Shown: piece by piece, positions 21,270-34,700 of the stretch | How the letters are laid out: every line of letters begins with the position of its first letter | Position numbering within the stretch: position 1 is the first letter of the stretch | Assembly: GCA_950097015.1 (NCBI GenBank) | Contig: CATNEN010000038.1 | Location: 62,001 to 126,000 of the forward strand | Source: Macrostomum hystrix | Lineage: Eukaryota > Platyhelminthes > Macrostomidae | DNA: 64,000 bases | Reading direction: 5' to 3' | The notes under the pieces: generated by a model | Seen by the model: the letters and a program-made list of their open reading frames with translations, nothing else | Databases searched by the model: none | Told to the model about the DNA's origin: nothing | Translations under genes and position numbers: made by a program

Positions 21270-22440
21270 CTGAAATATAGTCGGGATAATTAAAATATAG
21301 TTGGGATAATTAAAATATAGTTGGGATAATTAAAATATAGTTGGGATAATTTAAATATAGTTGGGATAATTAAAATATAGTTGGCATAATTAAAATATAG
21401 TTGGGATAATTTAAATATAGTTGGGATAATTAAAATATAGTTGGGATAATAAAAATATAGTTGTGATAATTAAAATATATTTGCGATAATTAAAATATAG
21501 TTGGGATAATTATAATATAGTGGGGATAATTAAAATATAGTTGGGATAATTAAAATATAGTTGGCATAATTAAAATATAGTTGGGATAATTAAAATATAG
21601 TTGGGATAATTAAAATATAGTTGGGATAATTAAAATATAGTTGGGATAATTAAAATATAGTTGGCATAATTAAAATATAGTTGGGATAATTAAAATATAG
21701 TTGGGATAATTAAAATATAGTTGGGATAATTAAAATATAGTTGGCATAATTAAAATATAGTTGGGATAATTAAAATATAGTTGGCATAATTAAAATATAG
21801 TTGGGATAATTAAAATATAGTTGGCATAATTAAAATATAGTTGGGATAATTAAAATATAGTTGGGATAATTAAAATATAGTTGGGATAATTTAAATATAG
21901 TTGGGATAATTAAAATATAGTTGGCATAATTAAAATATAGTTGGGATAATTTAAATATAGTTGGGATAATTAAAATATAGTTGGGATAATAAAAATATAG
22001 TTGTGATAATTAAAATATATTTGCGATAATTAAAATATAGTTGGGATAATTATAATATAGTGGGGATAATTAAAATATAGTTGGGATAATTAAAATATAG
22101 TTGGCATAATTAAAATATAGTTGGGATAATTAAAATATAGTTGGGATAATTAAAATATAGTTGGGATAATTAAAATATAGTTGGGATAATTAAAATATAG
22201 TTGGCATAATTAAAATATAGTTGGGATAATTAAAATATAGTTGGGATAATTAAAATATAGTTGGGATAATTAAAATATAGTTGGCATAATTAAAATATAG
22301 TTGGCATAATTAAAATATAGTTGGGATAATTAAAATATAGTTGGGATAATTAAAATATAGTTGGGATAATTAAAATATAGCTGGGATAATTAAAATATGC
22401 TTGGGATAATCCAAATATAGTTAGGATAATTATAATCTTA
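21270..22440. repeat. 20-bp AT-rich minisatellite 3' of MITD1
   Basis: About 58 copies of a 20-bp unit, ATTAAAATATAGTTGGGATA, starting about 40 bp after the MITD1 stop. Variants (GGCATA, TTTAAATA, TGTGATA, TATTTGCG) recur in the same order 540 bp apart, showing block duplication. Degenerate copies fade out to about 22550, where a short (TA)n run lies (22555-22573). Confidence 0.95.
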
Positions 22441-22579
22441 GGATAATTATAACAGGGTTGGGATAATTATAATCGAGTTGGGATTATTTTAATAGAGTTG
22501 GGATGAACATTATTGAGTTATGATTATTATAATCAAGTTGCGAATATTATTGAGATATATATATATATATATATTATTG

Positions 22580-23300
22580 AAATATTATCGAGTTGAGATA
22601 GTTATAATCTGGCCGGGATAATAATTATTCATTTCGGATCATTGTACTATAGTTGAGAAAATCTTGACTCCTGGTTGTGTTGTTTTTTTCGCTTTTTCTT
22701 GTTATGAAAGTCCTAAAATTAAAATTAATAATAAGCTTCATGTTAAGTACGCTGGAGTACATGTATATAGAAAACATTAACTGCGAAGTTTAAATGCCCT
22801 TTATAAAAACAAATTTTGCCTGACTTCCTACTCGATATATTAAACATTTTTTGTATGTTTGCACATGTACTCTTCATATTTATATTCATTTTGAGTCAAT
22901 AAAACTTGTAGCCTACTTTCAGTAGGATTATTTGAATAATTCAAACATTTTTAGTTGGTAGAAGATTTTCAAATCAAATGTTGGATATATGATTTAAAGC
23001 AATTAAATGTTTACACTGAAAGTACATATCAAAGAGTTAAAAATGCATTTCCACTTAACTGTGCCTCAAATGAAGCTCAATAGTGCCTGGGTCCTGCTAA
23101 TCTTGCCCAAGTTTGTCTTATTAAATCAATTTTTTTCACTTAGTGTTGCTGCAGAAACGATAGAGTCTGAGTAATCACACTAACTCCAATTCTGCACGAT
23201 CTCCCTATCCCAGTTCAGTTATAATCCATAATCCGTAAGCCATATTTCAGTTATTATCCGATCCTAGTTGATTCATGATTATATTTAAATCGATTCAATA
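22580..23300. other. intergenic, nothing recognised
   Basis: AT-rich spacer between two arrays, without coding signal. Confidence 0.5.
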
Positions 23301-23304
23301 CCAC

Positions 23305-23995
23305 ATCCCAGTTTGTTCTTGACCCAACTAAGTCATGGCTCATGACCCAACCAAGTCATGGCTCATGACCCAACTAGTTCATAGCTCATGACCCAACTAG
23401 TTCATGGCTCATGACCCAACTAGTTCATAGCTCATGACCCAACTAGTTCATGGCTCATGACCCAACTAGTTCATGGCTCATGACCCAACTAGTTCATGGC
23501 TCATGACCCAACTAGTTCATGGCTCATGACCCAACTAGTTCATGGCTCATGACCCAACTAGTTCATGGCTCATGACCCAACTAGTTCATGGCTCATGACC
23601 CAACTAGTTCATGGCTCATGACCCAACTAGTTCATGGCTCATGACCCAACTAGTTCATGGCTCATGACCCAACTAGTTCATGGCTCATGACCCAACTAGT
23701 TCATGGCTCATGACCCAACTAGTTCATGGCTCATGACCCAACTAGTTCATGGCTCATGACCCAACTAGTTCATAGCTCATGACCTAACTAGTTCATGGCT
23801 CATGACCCAACTAGTTCATGGCTCATGACCCAACTAGTTCATGGCTCATGACCTAACTAGTTCATAGCTCATGACCTAACTAGTTCATGGCTCATGACCC
23901 AACTAGTTCATGGCTCATGACCCAACTAAGTCATGGGTCATGACCCAACTAAGTCATGGGTCATGACCCAACTAAGTCATGGCTCATGACCCAAA
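23305..23995. repeat. 23-bp minisatellite (AACTAGTT / TCATGA)
   Basis: About 29 copies of a 23-bp unit, CTAGTTCATGGCTCATGACC plus CAA. Each unit holds the palindromes AACTAGTT and TCATGA. Terminal copies on both sides carry AAGTCATGG in place of AGTTCATGG, so array ends differ from the homogenised middle. Confidence 0.95.
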
Positions 23996-24529
23996 CACGG
24001 TTCAGTCATAGCTTATGACCAAAAATGTTCGAGTCAGGTCAGCTTGTGAAAATATTCGCTGTGGCCATATGCAAGCGCATTGTATAGCAGCTGAGCCAAT
24101 ACTGAATCCGGATGCCTCACTAACTGTACGTTTTTACCGAATGCTAGCTTTCTGTATGGTTAACATAATCAGATAAAAGTTAGTTATTTCGGGCCAATGA
24201 ACAACACTGAAAAAGCGGCCTTGTCGATGCAGTGCGCGCAGATCGCATAGGCCCCACACTGTCTATGGCCAGAAGTGTTCTCACCCGCTACTGTCTATTA
24301 GGCACTCTGGTGCTAGCAGCACTTCAGTCTGAGGAAAGAATTGTTTACATTTTGCTTCAAGTCAGTCCAAGCAGATCGAGTGCATTTTTAAGATCGGCTA
24401 AACCTAACAAAAGTGTGCACGAATTTACTAACTGATTCGCGATTATATAGCTTGACATCAAATGGACTGCTTTGGTAAGTGAAGTGATTACATACATTGT
24501 GAGGACATACACAATTTCCCTTCATGGGC
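23996..24529. other. intergenic, nothing recognised
   Basis: Mixed-composition spacer. A 67-codon frame (24232-24435) has no recognised similarity. Confidence 0.4.
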
Positions 24530-24835
24530 TGAGATTGGAACTTGAAGACTCAGTAAAAAAGAACTGTAGGAGGGCTGCGGGCAATGGCATGTGATATGGC
24601 CTGCAGTCAGCGAAGAGGCGCCCATTCCGCTGACTCCTGAGCACACTGCACTCACATAGGTGTGTACATCTGCCCTAAATTGGCCCTCAAGGGTATAAAT
24701 TGCTTGACAAGCCCCAAAGCCTTCTCTCCGCGGCAGCGCCCTAAATAAATGTGGCCTCGCTGCGGAATCGAGCTCAGGGACCTTGGTGCGAGAGGCAAAC
24801 GCGTTAGACCTGCTCTGCCACTGGACCCCTAGCTT
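24530..24835 (-). mobile_element. SINE family B, most complete head
   Basis: The minus strand starts GGGGTCCAGTGGCAGAGCAG (box A region), continues with CTAACGCGTTTGCCTCTCGC and reaches GAGCTCGATTCCGC (box B). The shared core, AGTCAGCGGAATGGGCG and a tail CAGCCCTCCTACAG follow. This copy best shows the tRNA-like head of the family. Confidence 0.8.
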
Positions 24836-25707
24836 CAAGTCCCCTTGTACAAGATACCGAGCTATGTGCTGGCACACGGGCTGCAGGTTAAAATCTACAT
24901 AATGAACCCAAATGAACAGATAAAACGTAATACACGTTTCCAAATTGAAACTGCGCAATTCTGCACTTTGTCCGTCATGCAGCACAACGGTACACCGTAC
25001 ATGCCCGTCTACGTTTTGCGTACAGTTAAACAGCAATGAAGCAATGTTTGCTACAGCTTGTAAGAATATAACATAAAATCACATATAAAATTATACAGTT
25101 GCTGTGACATTGTGCTTGCTCACTAAGCGACACTGCCAATTGCATCTGCCATATGATCTATAGCATTGGCCGTATCTGAGGCAGCATCGCATTTGTATAC
25201 ACTAGGCTATAGGCTAGCGTATGGTTGTGCGGCCTTTCTAATCAGTTTTCCAAAATTGCGCCATGATCAGCTTTTAGGCGCGGAAATTTCTTGGCGTAGA
25301 AGCTAAACGCCTTACCCCCGCCCAACCAGCAGCGTATCTTATCAGCTAAACTTTGAGCTGCAGCCTGAAATCATTGCTGTGTGCAGGCCGCACGACCACC
25401 CCAGCCTCCGCCGCCAACCCCACGCCTCGCAGCCCCCCTTCCCAAGCCGAAGGCGGCGCTCGTTAATTGGTTAGAGCAAGAGAATTCGCAAGATAAAGGA
25501 AAGTCAAGGCGTTTTAAATTGCGCGATGCTCTTACACCGCTAAATAAAATAGCTTGTGCAGTTGTGGCGTGGCGAAAAGCAGCAGCAGCAGCAGCAGCGA
25601 TCCAAGAATCAAACACTTTCCACGCCTGAACAGAGTAGAGTTATAGTAGTTTTAAGAATCTGGTCCTTCGCATCGGCGCCCACCCCGACAAACCGTCTGC
25701 AGCGTAC
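24836..25707. other. intergenic / probable 5' UTR of the A1CF-like gene
   Basis: The segment 25380-25630 is GC-rich and holds a (CAG)n run (25577-25597) just before the A1CF-like start codon. A frame at 25381-25629 lacks an ATG and a recognised domain, so I read it as a 5' UTR candidate. Confidence 0.4.
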
Positions 25708-28700
25708 ATGGAGCAAATCAAGGCACAGAACAACCAGAATGCACAGATCTCCACATCCGCTGCGGCTGCGGCTGCTTCGGCTCTGAATGCCGCGGGACCC
25801 TCGGGCGGGTCCACCCAGTCCGCGAGTCCGACCTTTGCGGCCGCGACGGCGACCGCTTCAACAGCCGGTCCGTCCGAGGAGGCCATCAGGCAGCTGTGCG
25901 AGCGCACCGGCTTCGAGGTCGTCCAGGAGAACGGCCAGCGACGCTTCGGGCCGCCACCGAAATGGGAGGGGCCGCCGCCGAACCGCGGCTGCGAGGTGTT
26001 TGTCGGCAAGATACCGCGAGACTGCTTCGAGGACGAGCTCGTGCCGGTTTTTGAGTCAGTCGGGCCCATCTTCATGTTCCGCTTGATGATGGAGTTCTCA
26101 GGTGAGTTGTGAGCTGTTTTCTCGGCAATCTATCCGCAGAATGTAAAAATTCAACGATTTTTTAACAGAAGGAGTACACAGGACAATGCCCCTGATAATT
26201 GATTTTCTTGCGCCTGAAAGAAGCAACCAAAGGACCTGTACTAAGAGTAGAGGGACGGAAAACAAAGTTTCTTAGAATATAAATTAGAGAGGCTGCTTTT
26301 CACCGAAAATGCACTGCGGAAACTTTAACTTTTTTCTGCAAAAATTTTGTGACTGCGCTTGAATGAAGCAGGCTCGAAAGCTCATCTTCTGGTATCAGTT
26401 TCCTTATTATTAATAGCTTCATCGATTTTAAATTTTTTAAAATTTTCTTTATAAACCATACATGTGCCAGCAAATTCATTAGCCTTTGAACCATCAAAAC
26501 CTGGTTAAGAAAATAGTATAAATATCAACTTTCCATAAATAAAGCTGTGTAAAATTGGTTGGAGCAACATGTTAGATAACTTGTGAAAATACAATTGTCA
26601 AAATTACCCACTCCGTAATGTATTTTTAGGCAAAACCAGCCTCCTAAACGTTTTCTAAGAAACGTAAGTAGATAGTAAAGCCATTTGAAAACATCTCATT
26701 GTCATGCTGACTAGTTTCTCATCCTTATCAGCTGGGGCGCAGCACGATTGTTTATTTTTCTTATCTTTTCAATTTTCGGTCTCTAAATTCTGACAGGGGC
26801 TAATGAAATTGTTATCTTAATTGGCTACTCATTTGTGATGTCTCAATTCAGATTTAAACTGATTCGCAAGGTGCGAAAGTGGCTTATATTATAGAATCGT
26901 TATCTCACAGCAAACAAAAATTCGTCAATACACTAACATAAATGCACGAAGCCTTTTATTCTGTTATCTAAAAATGCCCCATCATGCTTCACCAGTTTTC
27001 ACCTGCTCATTACTTTTCTTATCAGTCAAATTGTTCCTCTGCCTTTTATCTCAGGCCTCTCCATCATCGTTCCTTTCTTCTCTCAAACTTTCTCTCCCTC
27101 CTTTCCATTCTCTCCCTTCTCTCTCTTTTCCTACTTTGTTCAATTTTTTCCAACAGCACACAAACAGAAGCCATTGAACATTATCCCATTCCACCAGCAC
27201 ACAAACAGAAGCCATTGAACATTATCCCATTCCACCAGCACACAAACAGAAGCCATTGAACATTATCCCATTCCACCAGCACACAAACAGAAGCCATTAA
27301 ACATTATCCCATTCCACCAGCACACAAACAGAAGCATTAAACATTATCCCATTCCACCAGCACACAAACAGAAGCCATTGAACATTATCCCATTCCACCA
27401 GCGCACAAACAGAAGCATTGAACATTATCCCATTCCACCAGCACACAAACAGAAGCCATTAAACATTATCCCATTCCACCAGCGCACAAACAGAAGCCAT
27501 TAAACATTATCCCATTCCACCAGCACACAAACAGAAGCCATTAAACATTATCCCATTCCACCAGCACACAAACAGAAGCCACTGAACATTATCCCATTCC
27601 ACCAGCACACAAACAGAAGCCATTAAACATTATCCCATTCCACCAGCACACAAACAGAAGCCACTGAACATTATCCCATTCCACCAGCACACAAACAGAA
27701 GCCATTAAACATTATCCCATTCCACCAGCACACAAACAGAAGCCATTAAACATTATCCCATTCCACCAGCACACAAACAGAAGCCACTGAACATTATCCC
27801 ATTCCACCAGCACACAAACAGAAGCCATTAAACATTATCCCATTCCACCAGCACACAAACAGAAGCCACTGAACATTATCCCATTCCACCAGCACACAAA
27901 CAGAAGCCATTAAACATTATCCCATTCCACCAGCACACAAACAGAAGCCATTGAACATTATCCCATTCCACCAGCACACAAACAGAAGCCATTAAACATT
28001 ATCCCATTCCACCAGCACACAAACAGAAGCCATTGAACATTATCCCATTCCACCAGCACACAAACAGAAGCCATTGAACATTATCCCATTCCACCAGCAC
28101 ACAAACAGAAGCCATTAAACATTATCCCATTCCACCAGCGCACAAACAGAAGCCATTGAACATTATCCCATTCCACCAGCACACAAACAGAAGCCATTGA
28201 ACATCATCCCATTCCACAAGCACACAAACAGAAGCCATTGAACATCATCCCATTCCACCAGCACACAAACAGAAGCCATTGAACATCATCCCATTCCACC
28301 AACACACAAACAGAAGCCATTGAACATCATCCCATTCCAACGCATGCTACTTCAGCCACCAACGAGGTGGCCAACACCAACCGCGGCTACGGCTTCTGTG
28401 TTTACACCAACCGGGAGGATACGAAGCGCGCGGTTCGCGCTCTGGACAACTACGAGATTCGCAAGGGCAAGCTGCTCGGCGTCTGCCTGAGCGTTGACAA
28501 CTGCCGCCTGTTTGTTGGCGGCATTCCGAAGAACAAAACCAAGCAAGACATCTTGGCCGAGATGCGACGTGTCACCGACGGCGTTGTCAACGTCATTGTG
28601 TACCCGTCCGCCACCAACAAGGACAAGAATCGCGGCTTCGCATTCGTTGAATACGAGCACCACAAGGCGGCCGCAATGGCCCGCAGGAAGCTGATCCCGG

Positions 28701-31700
28701 GCCGCATCCAGCTCTGGGACCAACAGATCGCTGTCGACTGGGCCGAGCCGGAGCGCGAAGTCGACGAGGACGTCATGGCCAAGGTTTGTCCTGTGCAACT
28801 TCGATCGCGTTTCTCATGTCTTCAAATTTCTTTCTTTCTCTTTTATTCACAATTTGCAGGTGAGAATTCTGTACGTGCGCAACCTCATGCTAGACACCAC
28901 TGAGGAACACCTGCGCGAGGTGTTCACCAACGCAGCCGGGGTTCCTGACTGCGTGGAGCGGGTCAAGAAGATACGCGACTATGCGTTTGTGCACTTCAAG
29001 GAGCGCGAGCAGGCCCTCGAGGCCATGGACCGACTCAACGGTGAGTAGATGATACGCGATTGTGAGCTCACTAACAATGGCCTAGAAATTTTATGGTCAG
29101 GTGAAAATCCTTTCCATTCGCCTGCAGAGACACAAATCGACGGGTCCCGCGTCGAAGTGTCGCTGGCGAAGCCGGCCGAGAAGACGGACTCAGGCAGCGG
29201 CGGGCCGGGCCGTCAGTCTCGACTTGTCAACGGCAGCGGCGGTGGCGTGAGTGGCGGTCTCATTGGCGGAGGCATCGTTGGCAACGGCATCCCAGCCAGA
29301 TCCATGACTGCCGGCGGCGGCATCGGCGTAGTAGGCGGCTTCAACATCATCGGCGGAGGCGGTGTCGGCGGCCTGCAGCAGCTGACTCTGCCGACCGTGC
29401 CACACTCGTCGACTGGCGGAGTCGGAGTCGGTGGAGGTGGCGGCGGCGGCCTCCCTCTGGCCTACAACCTGATTGGCGGGCAGCCAACCGGAGCCGGTCT
29501 GGAGCCTCTGGCGCTGGCGTACTGCTCCCAGCTTCTGGCCGCGGGCCACGCCGGCGCGACCACCGCCGCTATGTCACCCAGGTTAGCCATAGAGCACTCT
29601 CCTTTGTCCTTAGATGAGCACACTTCTCAGCGTTTGAAGTTTCGGAATATCATACCAACTGTTTGTGGGTTGAGTGGCGGAACGACAACACGCTCGACTA
29701 ATTGCAGCTAGCTTTCTGAGCTCGAATCATTAACTTGTCGTGCAAATTTCGCGACGGCTTTGAGGGCCAACCCTCAAGGCACAGTGAAAGTGTACTCTGC
29801 TTGAAGATGAAAAATTCAGGGCAGATGTACGTACACACTAGTTTGAGAGTGCCTGCGTGCAGTATCCGTGTGTGTGCTCAGTGGTCAGCGGAATGAGCAC
29901 AATTGCCTCACCGTTAGCTTTGGGTCGACTGTTAGTGCCCACAGCTCTCCCTCGAATATTTTTCAATTTTTAGAAGCGCTAAGTTACACTTTACGTTGCC
30001 TCCAACCCTGACAATCTGCAGGTTAATCGCAACCCAGCCGACACCGAACGGCATCTATTTGACTGGCGGTCCTGACAGTCCGAAGCTGCCCGCCTTCAGC
30101 TTCGGCGGCGGATTCAACAATGGCAGCGGCGTCAGCGGTGGCGGCAGTGGAGGTGCTCCAGCTGGTCGACGCATTTTAAGAAACGCAGCTGGCACTCGCT
30201 CTGCCGGAGCTCGTAACCATAGCAACAATAACACCGGAATGCAGCAGCAGTATCACAGTCATCAGCATCAGCAGCAGCAGCAGCAGCAGCAGCAGCTACA
30301 GCAGCAGCAGCATCAGATGCAGCAGCAGCAAAGAATTAAGCGTGGAAATGTTGATGCAAGTGACCTGCGTATTGGGTAATATGGTATCCAGTTAAAGTAC
30401 AATGCATGCAAATCATACCAGCATTCCACAGTGATCCCAGGATTCCACAGTGATCCCAGCATTCCACAGAGTCCCAGGATTCCACAATGATCCCAGGATT
30501 CCACAGTGATCCCAGGATTCCACAGTGATCCCAGGATTCCACAGTGATCCCAGGATTACACAGTGATCCCACGATTCCACAATGATCCCAGGATTCCACA
30601 GTGATCCCAGGATTCCACAGTGATCCCACGATTCCACAATGATCCCAGGATTCCACAATGATCCCAGGATTCGAAAATGATCCCAGGATTCCACAGTGAT
30701 CCCAGGATTCCACAATGATCCCAGCATTCCACAGAGTCCCAGGATTCCACAATGATCCCAGGATTCCACAGTGATCCCAGGATTCCACAATGATCCCAGG
30801 ATTCCACAGTGATCCCAGGATTCCACAGTGATCCCACGATTCCACAATGATCCCAGGATTCCACAATGATCCCAGGATTCGAAAATGATCCCAGGTTTCC
30901 ACAGTGATCCCACGATTCCACAATGATCCCACGATTCCACAATGATCCCAGGATTTCACAATGATCCCAGGATTCCACAATGATCCCAGGATTCCACAAT
31001 GATCCCAGGATTCCACAATGATCCCACGATTCCACAATGATCCCAGGATTCCACAATGACCCCACGATTCCACAATGATCCCAGGATTTCACAATGATTC
31101 CAGGATTTCACAGTGATCCTACGATTCCACAATGATCCCAGGATTCCACAATGAGATACAATTTCTTGAATTAAGCTCCCTGATTTAATAAATATTTTAG
31201 GTTTTTCTTGGACTGTCACATGATCCACCCTGATTTATTCTTTGAATCCAAGAAGCGAAGCGCCCACCTTTTGGAGTGTTTGGCTGACAGAAAACTCTTC
31301 TACCCCAGAAGGGTGCTCCAGAGGAGGTTTAAATTTTTCTCATATCAATGCTTGGATAGAAATCTGTGTTATCTCGACTGCTCAATCGTTCATTAAACTT
31401 TTCTGAGCAGTTCTGACCTCTGCTAAAAGAAATGGCAAGTTAAGGCAAAACCTGCTCGCAGAAGAACGGTAGCCAAGGCCTTATCCTGCAAAGTGAGTCC
31501 ATTCTCCAGTGGAGCGCTGACTGGCCTTCACTTGAACAAACATGCACGCAAAAGATACAACTCACACTCTTATCGTGCTCAAACTGTGTTCTCAAATGAA
31601 ATGTCGAACAGAAAAAAAGTCGAATCTGAATCTGGTTTCGCGCCAGGGTGGGAGGTCCATGACGCACTTTGACCCGCGGTCGCTGCAGTGCGATTCTCCA

Positions 31701-34700
31701 CTTTGCCTTATCTCCGAACATTGCTGCAACCTACGATGTAGAGGCTTTCTCACCGCCCACCTTCTCTCACCTTGCAGCTGCTGGACGAGCTGTGCGCCAG
31801 GAACGGCCTGGGCTCGCCCAGCTATCAGGTGCAGAGCCAGGAGCTGCTGGAGCCGGCCACCGGGGCGCAGAGCAGCTGGTTTCTGGGCAGGGTGAGTTGC
31901 GATATGAAAACCTGCGTCACTGAAATAACTGAATGCTGTCTGACCCGCGGTGACACTAGGCGCTGCTCTGAGACCCACACTCTACTCTGAGACACCACAC
32001 TCTACTCTGAGACACCGCACTCTACTCTGAGACACCACACTCTACTCTGAGACCTCACATTCTACTCTGAGACCCACACTCTACTCTGAGACCCACACTC
32101 TACTCTGAGACCCACACTCTACTCTGAGACCCCACACTCTACTCTGAGACACCACACTCTACTCTGAGACCTCACATTCTACTCTGAGACCCACACTCTA
32201 CTCTGAGACCCCACACTCTACTCTGAGACCTCACATTCTACTCTGAGACCCACACTCTACTCTGAGACCCCACACTCCACTCTGAGACACCGCACTCTAC
32301 TCTGAGACACCGCACTCTACTCTGAGACCCACACTCTACTCTGAGACACCACACTCTACTCTGAGACACCGAACTCTACTCTGAGACCCACACTCTACTC
32401 TGAGACCCACACTCTACTCTGAGACACAACACTCTACTCTGAGACCCCACACTCTACTCTGAGACCCCACACTCTACTCTGAGACCCACACTCTACTCTG
32501 AGACACAACACTCTACTCTGAGACCCACACTCTACTCTGAGACACCACACTCTACTCTGAGACCCCACACTCTACTCTGAGACACCGCACTCTACTCTGA
32601 GACACCACACTCTACTCTGAGACATCGCACTCTACTCCTCAGACCCAACTCTACCCTTTCAGCCCCCATTCTCTACTCTCAGACGAAATTTCGAAACTCG
32701 GAAGCATCTATTAAAAACATACTTGAACTATAATAGAATCAGTCATTGTGCCTAAACAGGCCCTAAGTCCCCAATCCTGTGTTCTTCAGCTAGCTCTACA
32801 CTTGACTTCAATTGTCCACCTACCACTGTATTTTTTGTTGGTATATGTCCGTATATGTACTGGGGGAAAATGTTCTATTGCTATGAAGCTATTTAGATTG
32901 CATTAGCTAGAAAGCTAAAATCTGCTTGTTTAAGCCTCCCCATCACTTAAGCAATTCTATCGCATTAGGGATAGGAAACAGAGGTAAAATGTCCTCTTGA
33001 ATTGATATTATGGGAAAGCTAGATATAGAAAAAAACTTTCGGAAAAACTGCGTTTTTGTAGCATTATTTGATAATTAAACTAAACTTTACAAAATAATGT
33101 TCAAAATACTACTCATGATAAGCTTCAGTAGATTCGAGCGAAAATGTCTGGAAACACTCGAATCGCTTCTTCTGCAGGTCACCCTGAGCGGCTCGCACGG
33201 CGGCGCCATTCCGCCCAGACAGTTCAGCGCCTTCCGCTTCACCCAGACTACGGATGAGGCCCGATCTGCGGCAGCCGAGGCCGCCCTGATGCAGCTCTAC
33301 CAGCTGCCTGCGGCTGGAGGCATCGGTAGCCTCGGCACCTTCGCCGGTCTGGGCGGCGGTTTGGCCGCCTTCCCGGCAGATCCGAGTCAAGCCGCTTTTC
33401 TGGCAGGTGAGTAGCTGAGACTGCTCAACAGTGACTTCCCATTCGAAAATCGATCAATTAGTATATCAAATATCATTGTGGTTCCCCAAAAAGGCAACAT
33501 TCTAAATCGATCGATATTTCAAATCAATCGATATTTCAGATCAATCGATATTTCAAATCACTCGATTTTTCAAATCAATCGATATTTCAAATCAATCGAT
33601 ATTTCAAATCAATCGATATTTCAAATCAATCGATATTTCAAATCAATTGATATTTCAAATCAATCGATATTTTAAATCAATCGATATTTTAAATCAATAG
33701 ACATTTCAAATCAATCAATACTTATATTCAACCAATCTGTGATCAATCACTCGATCAGAAGGAATAGGTCAGAATTCTAAGGCCACGCAAATACTTAAAA
33801 ATTAATTTCTGATCTGTCAAATCGATCCATCGAAATTTGCCTGGCTGCAGCCGGCCCACCTGCGGTCTCATCCGCGGCCTTTGACTGGGCCTCCGCCGCT
33901 TCCAGCTGCTCATCCACCTCCTCTTCATCGATGTCCTCGGCTGCGCAGTGCGAGTTCTTGCCCCTCACTCTGCAAGCTGTGCCCGCCTGTGATCAGCTGT
34001 GCATCACTGCGCGGCCAGTACTGCAGCAGCAGCAGCAGCAGCAAAGACTGCAGCAGCAATTTTGCTGTTGCAATAACCAGTTCTGCGATGCAGGTGTCTG
34101 AATCAGCGGAAAAGAAAAAATGAACATGTTCACTTTTTCCGATCGTTTATCGGTTTATTCAAGAAAATATTATTGTTTCTTGTTTCGCTTACCTTTTTGG
34201 CTTTTTTAGTTCAGTTTTGCTTTTAGTTTTACTCACTGGCAACTAATCATTCTGCTAGTTATTGAAATATTATTTCATTTTTTCTAAATTCCTTTGAAAC
34301 ATTTATTTTAAACTCACCTTCATCACGACGTGACGCATCTACTCATTCCTGACAACACTGACTTTTTCCTGAGATCAATAACTAATTTCTGAGAACACTG
34401 ACTCATTCCTGAGAACCCTGACTCATATCTGAGAACCCTGTCTCATTCCTGAGAACCCTGTCTCATTCCTGAGAACACAGAATCATTCCTGAGAACACAG
34501 AATCATTCCTGAGAACACAGAATCATTCCTGAGAACCCTGTCTCATTCCTGAGAACCCTGTCTCATTCCTGAGAACACAGAATCATTCCTGAGAACACAG
34601 AATCATTCCTGAGAACACAGAATCATTCCTGAGAACACAGAATCATTCCTGAGAACACAGAATCATTCCTGAGAACACAGAATCATTCCTGAGAACACAG

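Noticed and set aside
25381-25629. 82-codon Pro/Ala-rich frame
   Set aside because: No ATG; ends at a stop before the A1CF-like start; more likely 5' UTR with a CAG run.
30336-31092. Trp/Gly/Leu-rich repeat proteins of 175-245 residues on the minus strand
   Set aside because: Intronic 19-bp array of the plus-strand A1CF-like gene.
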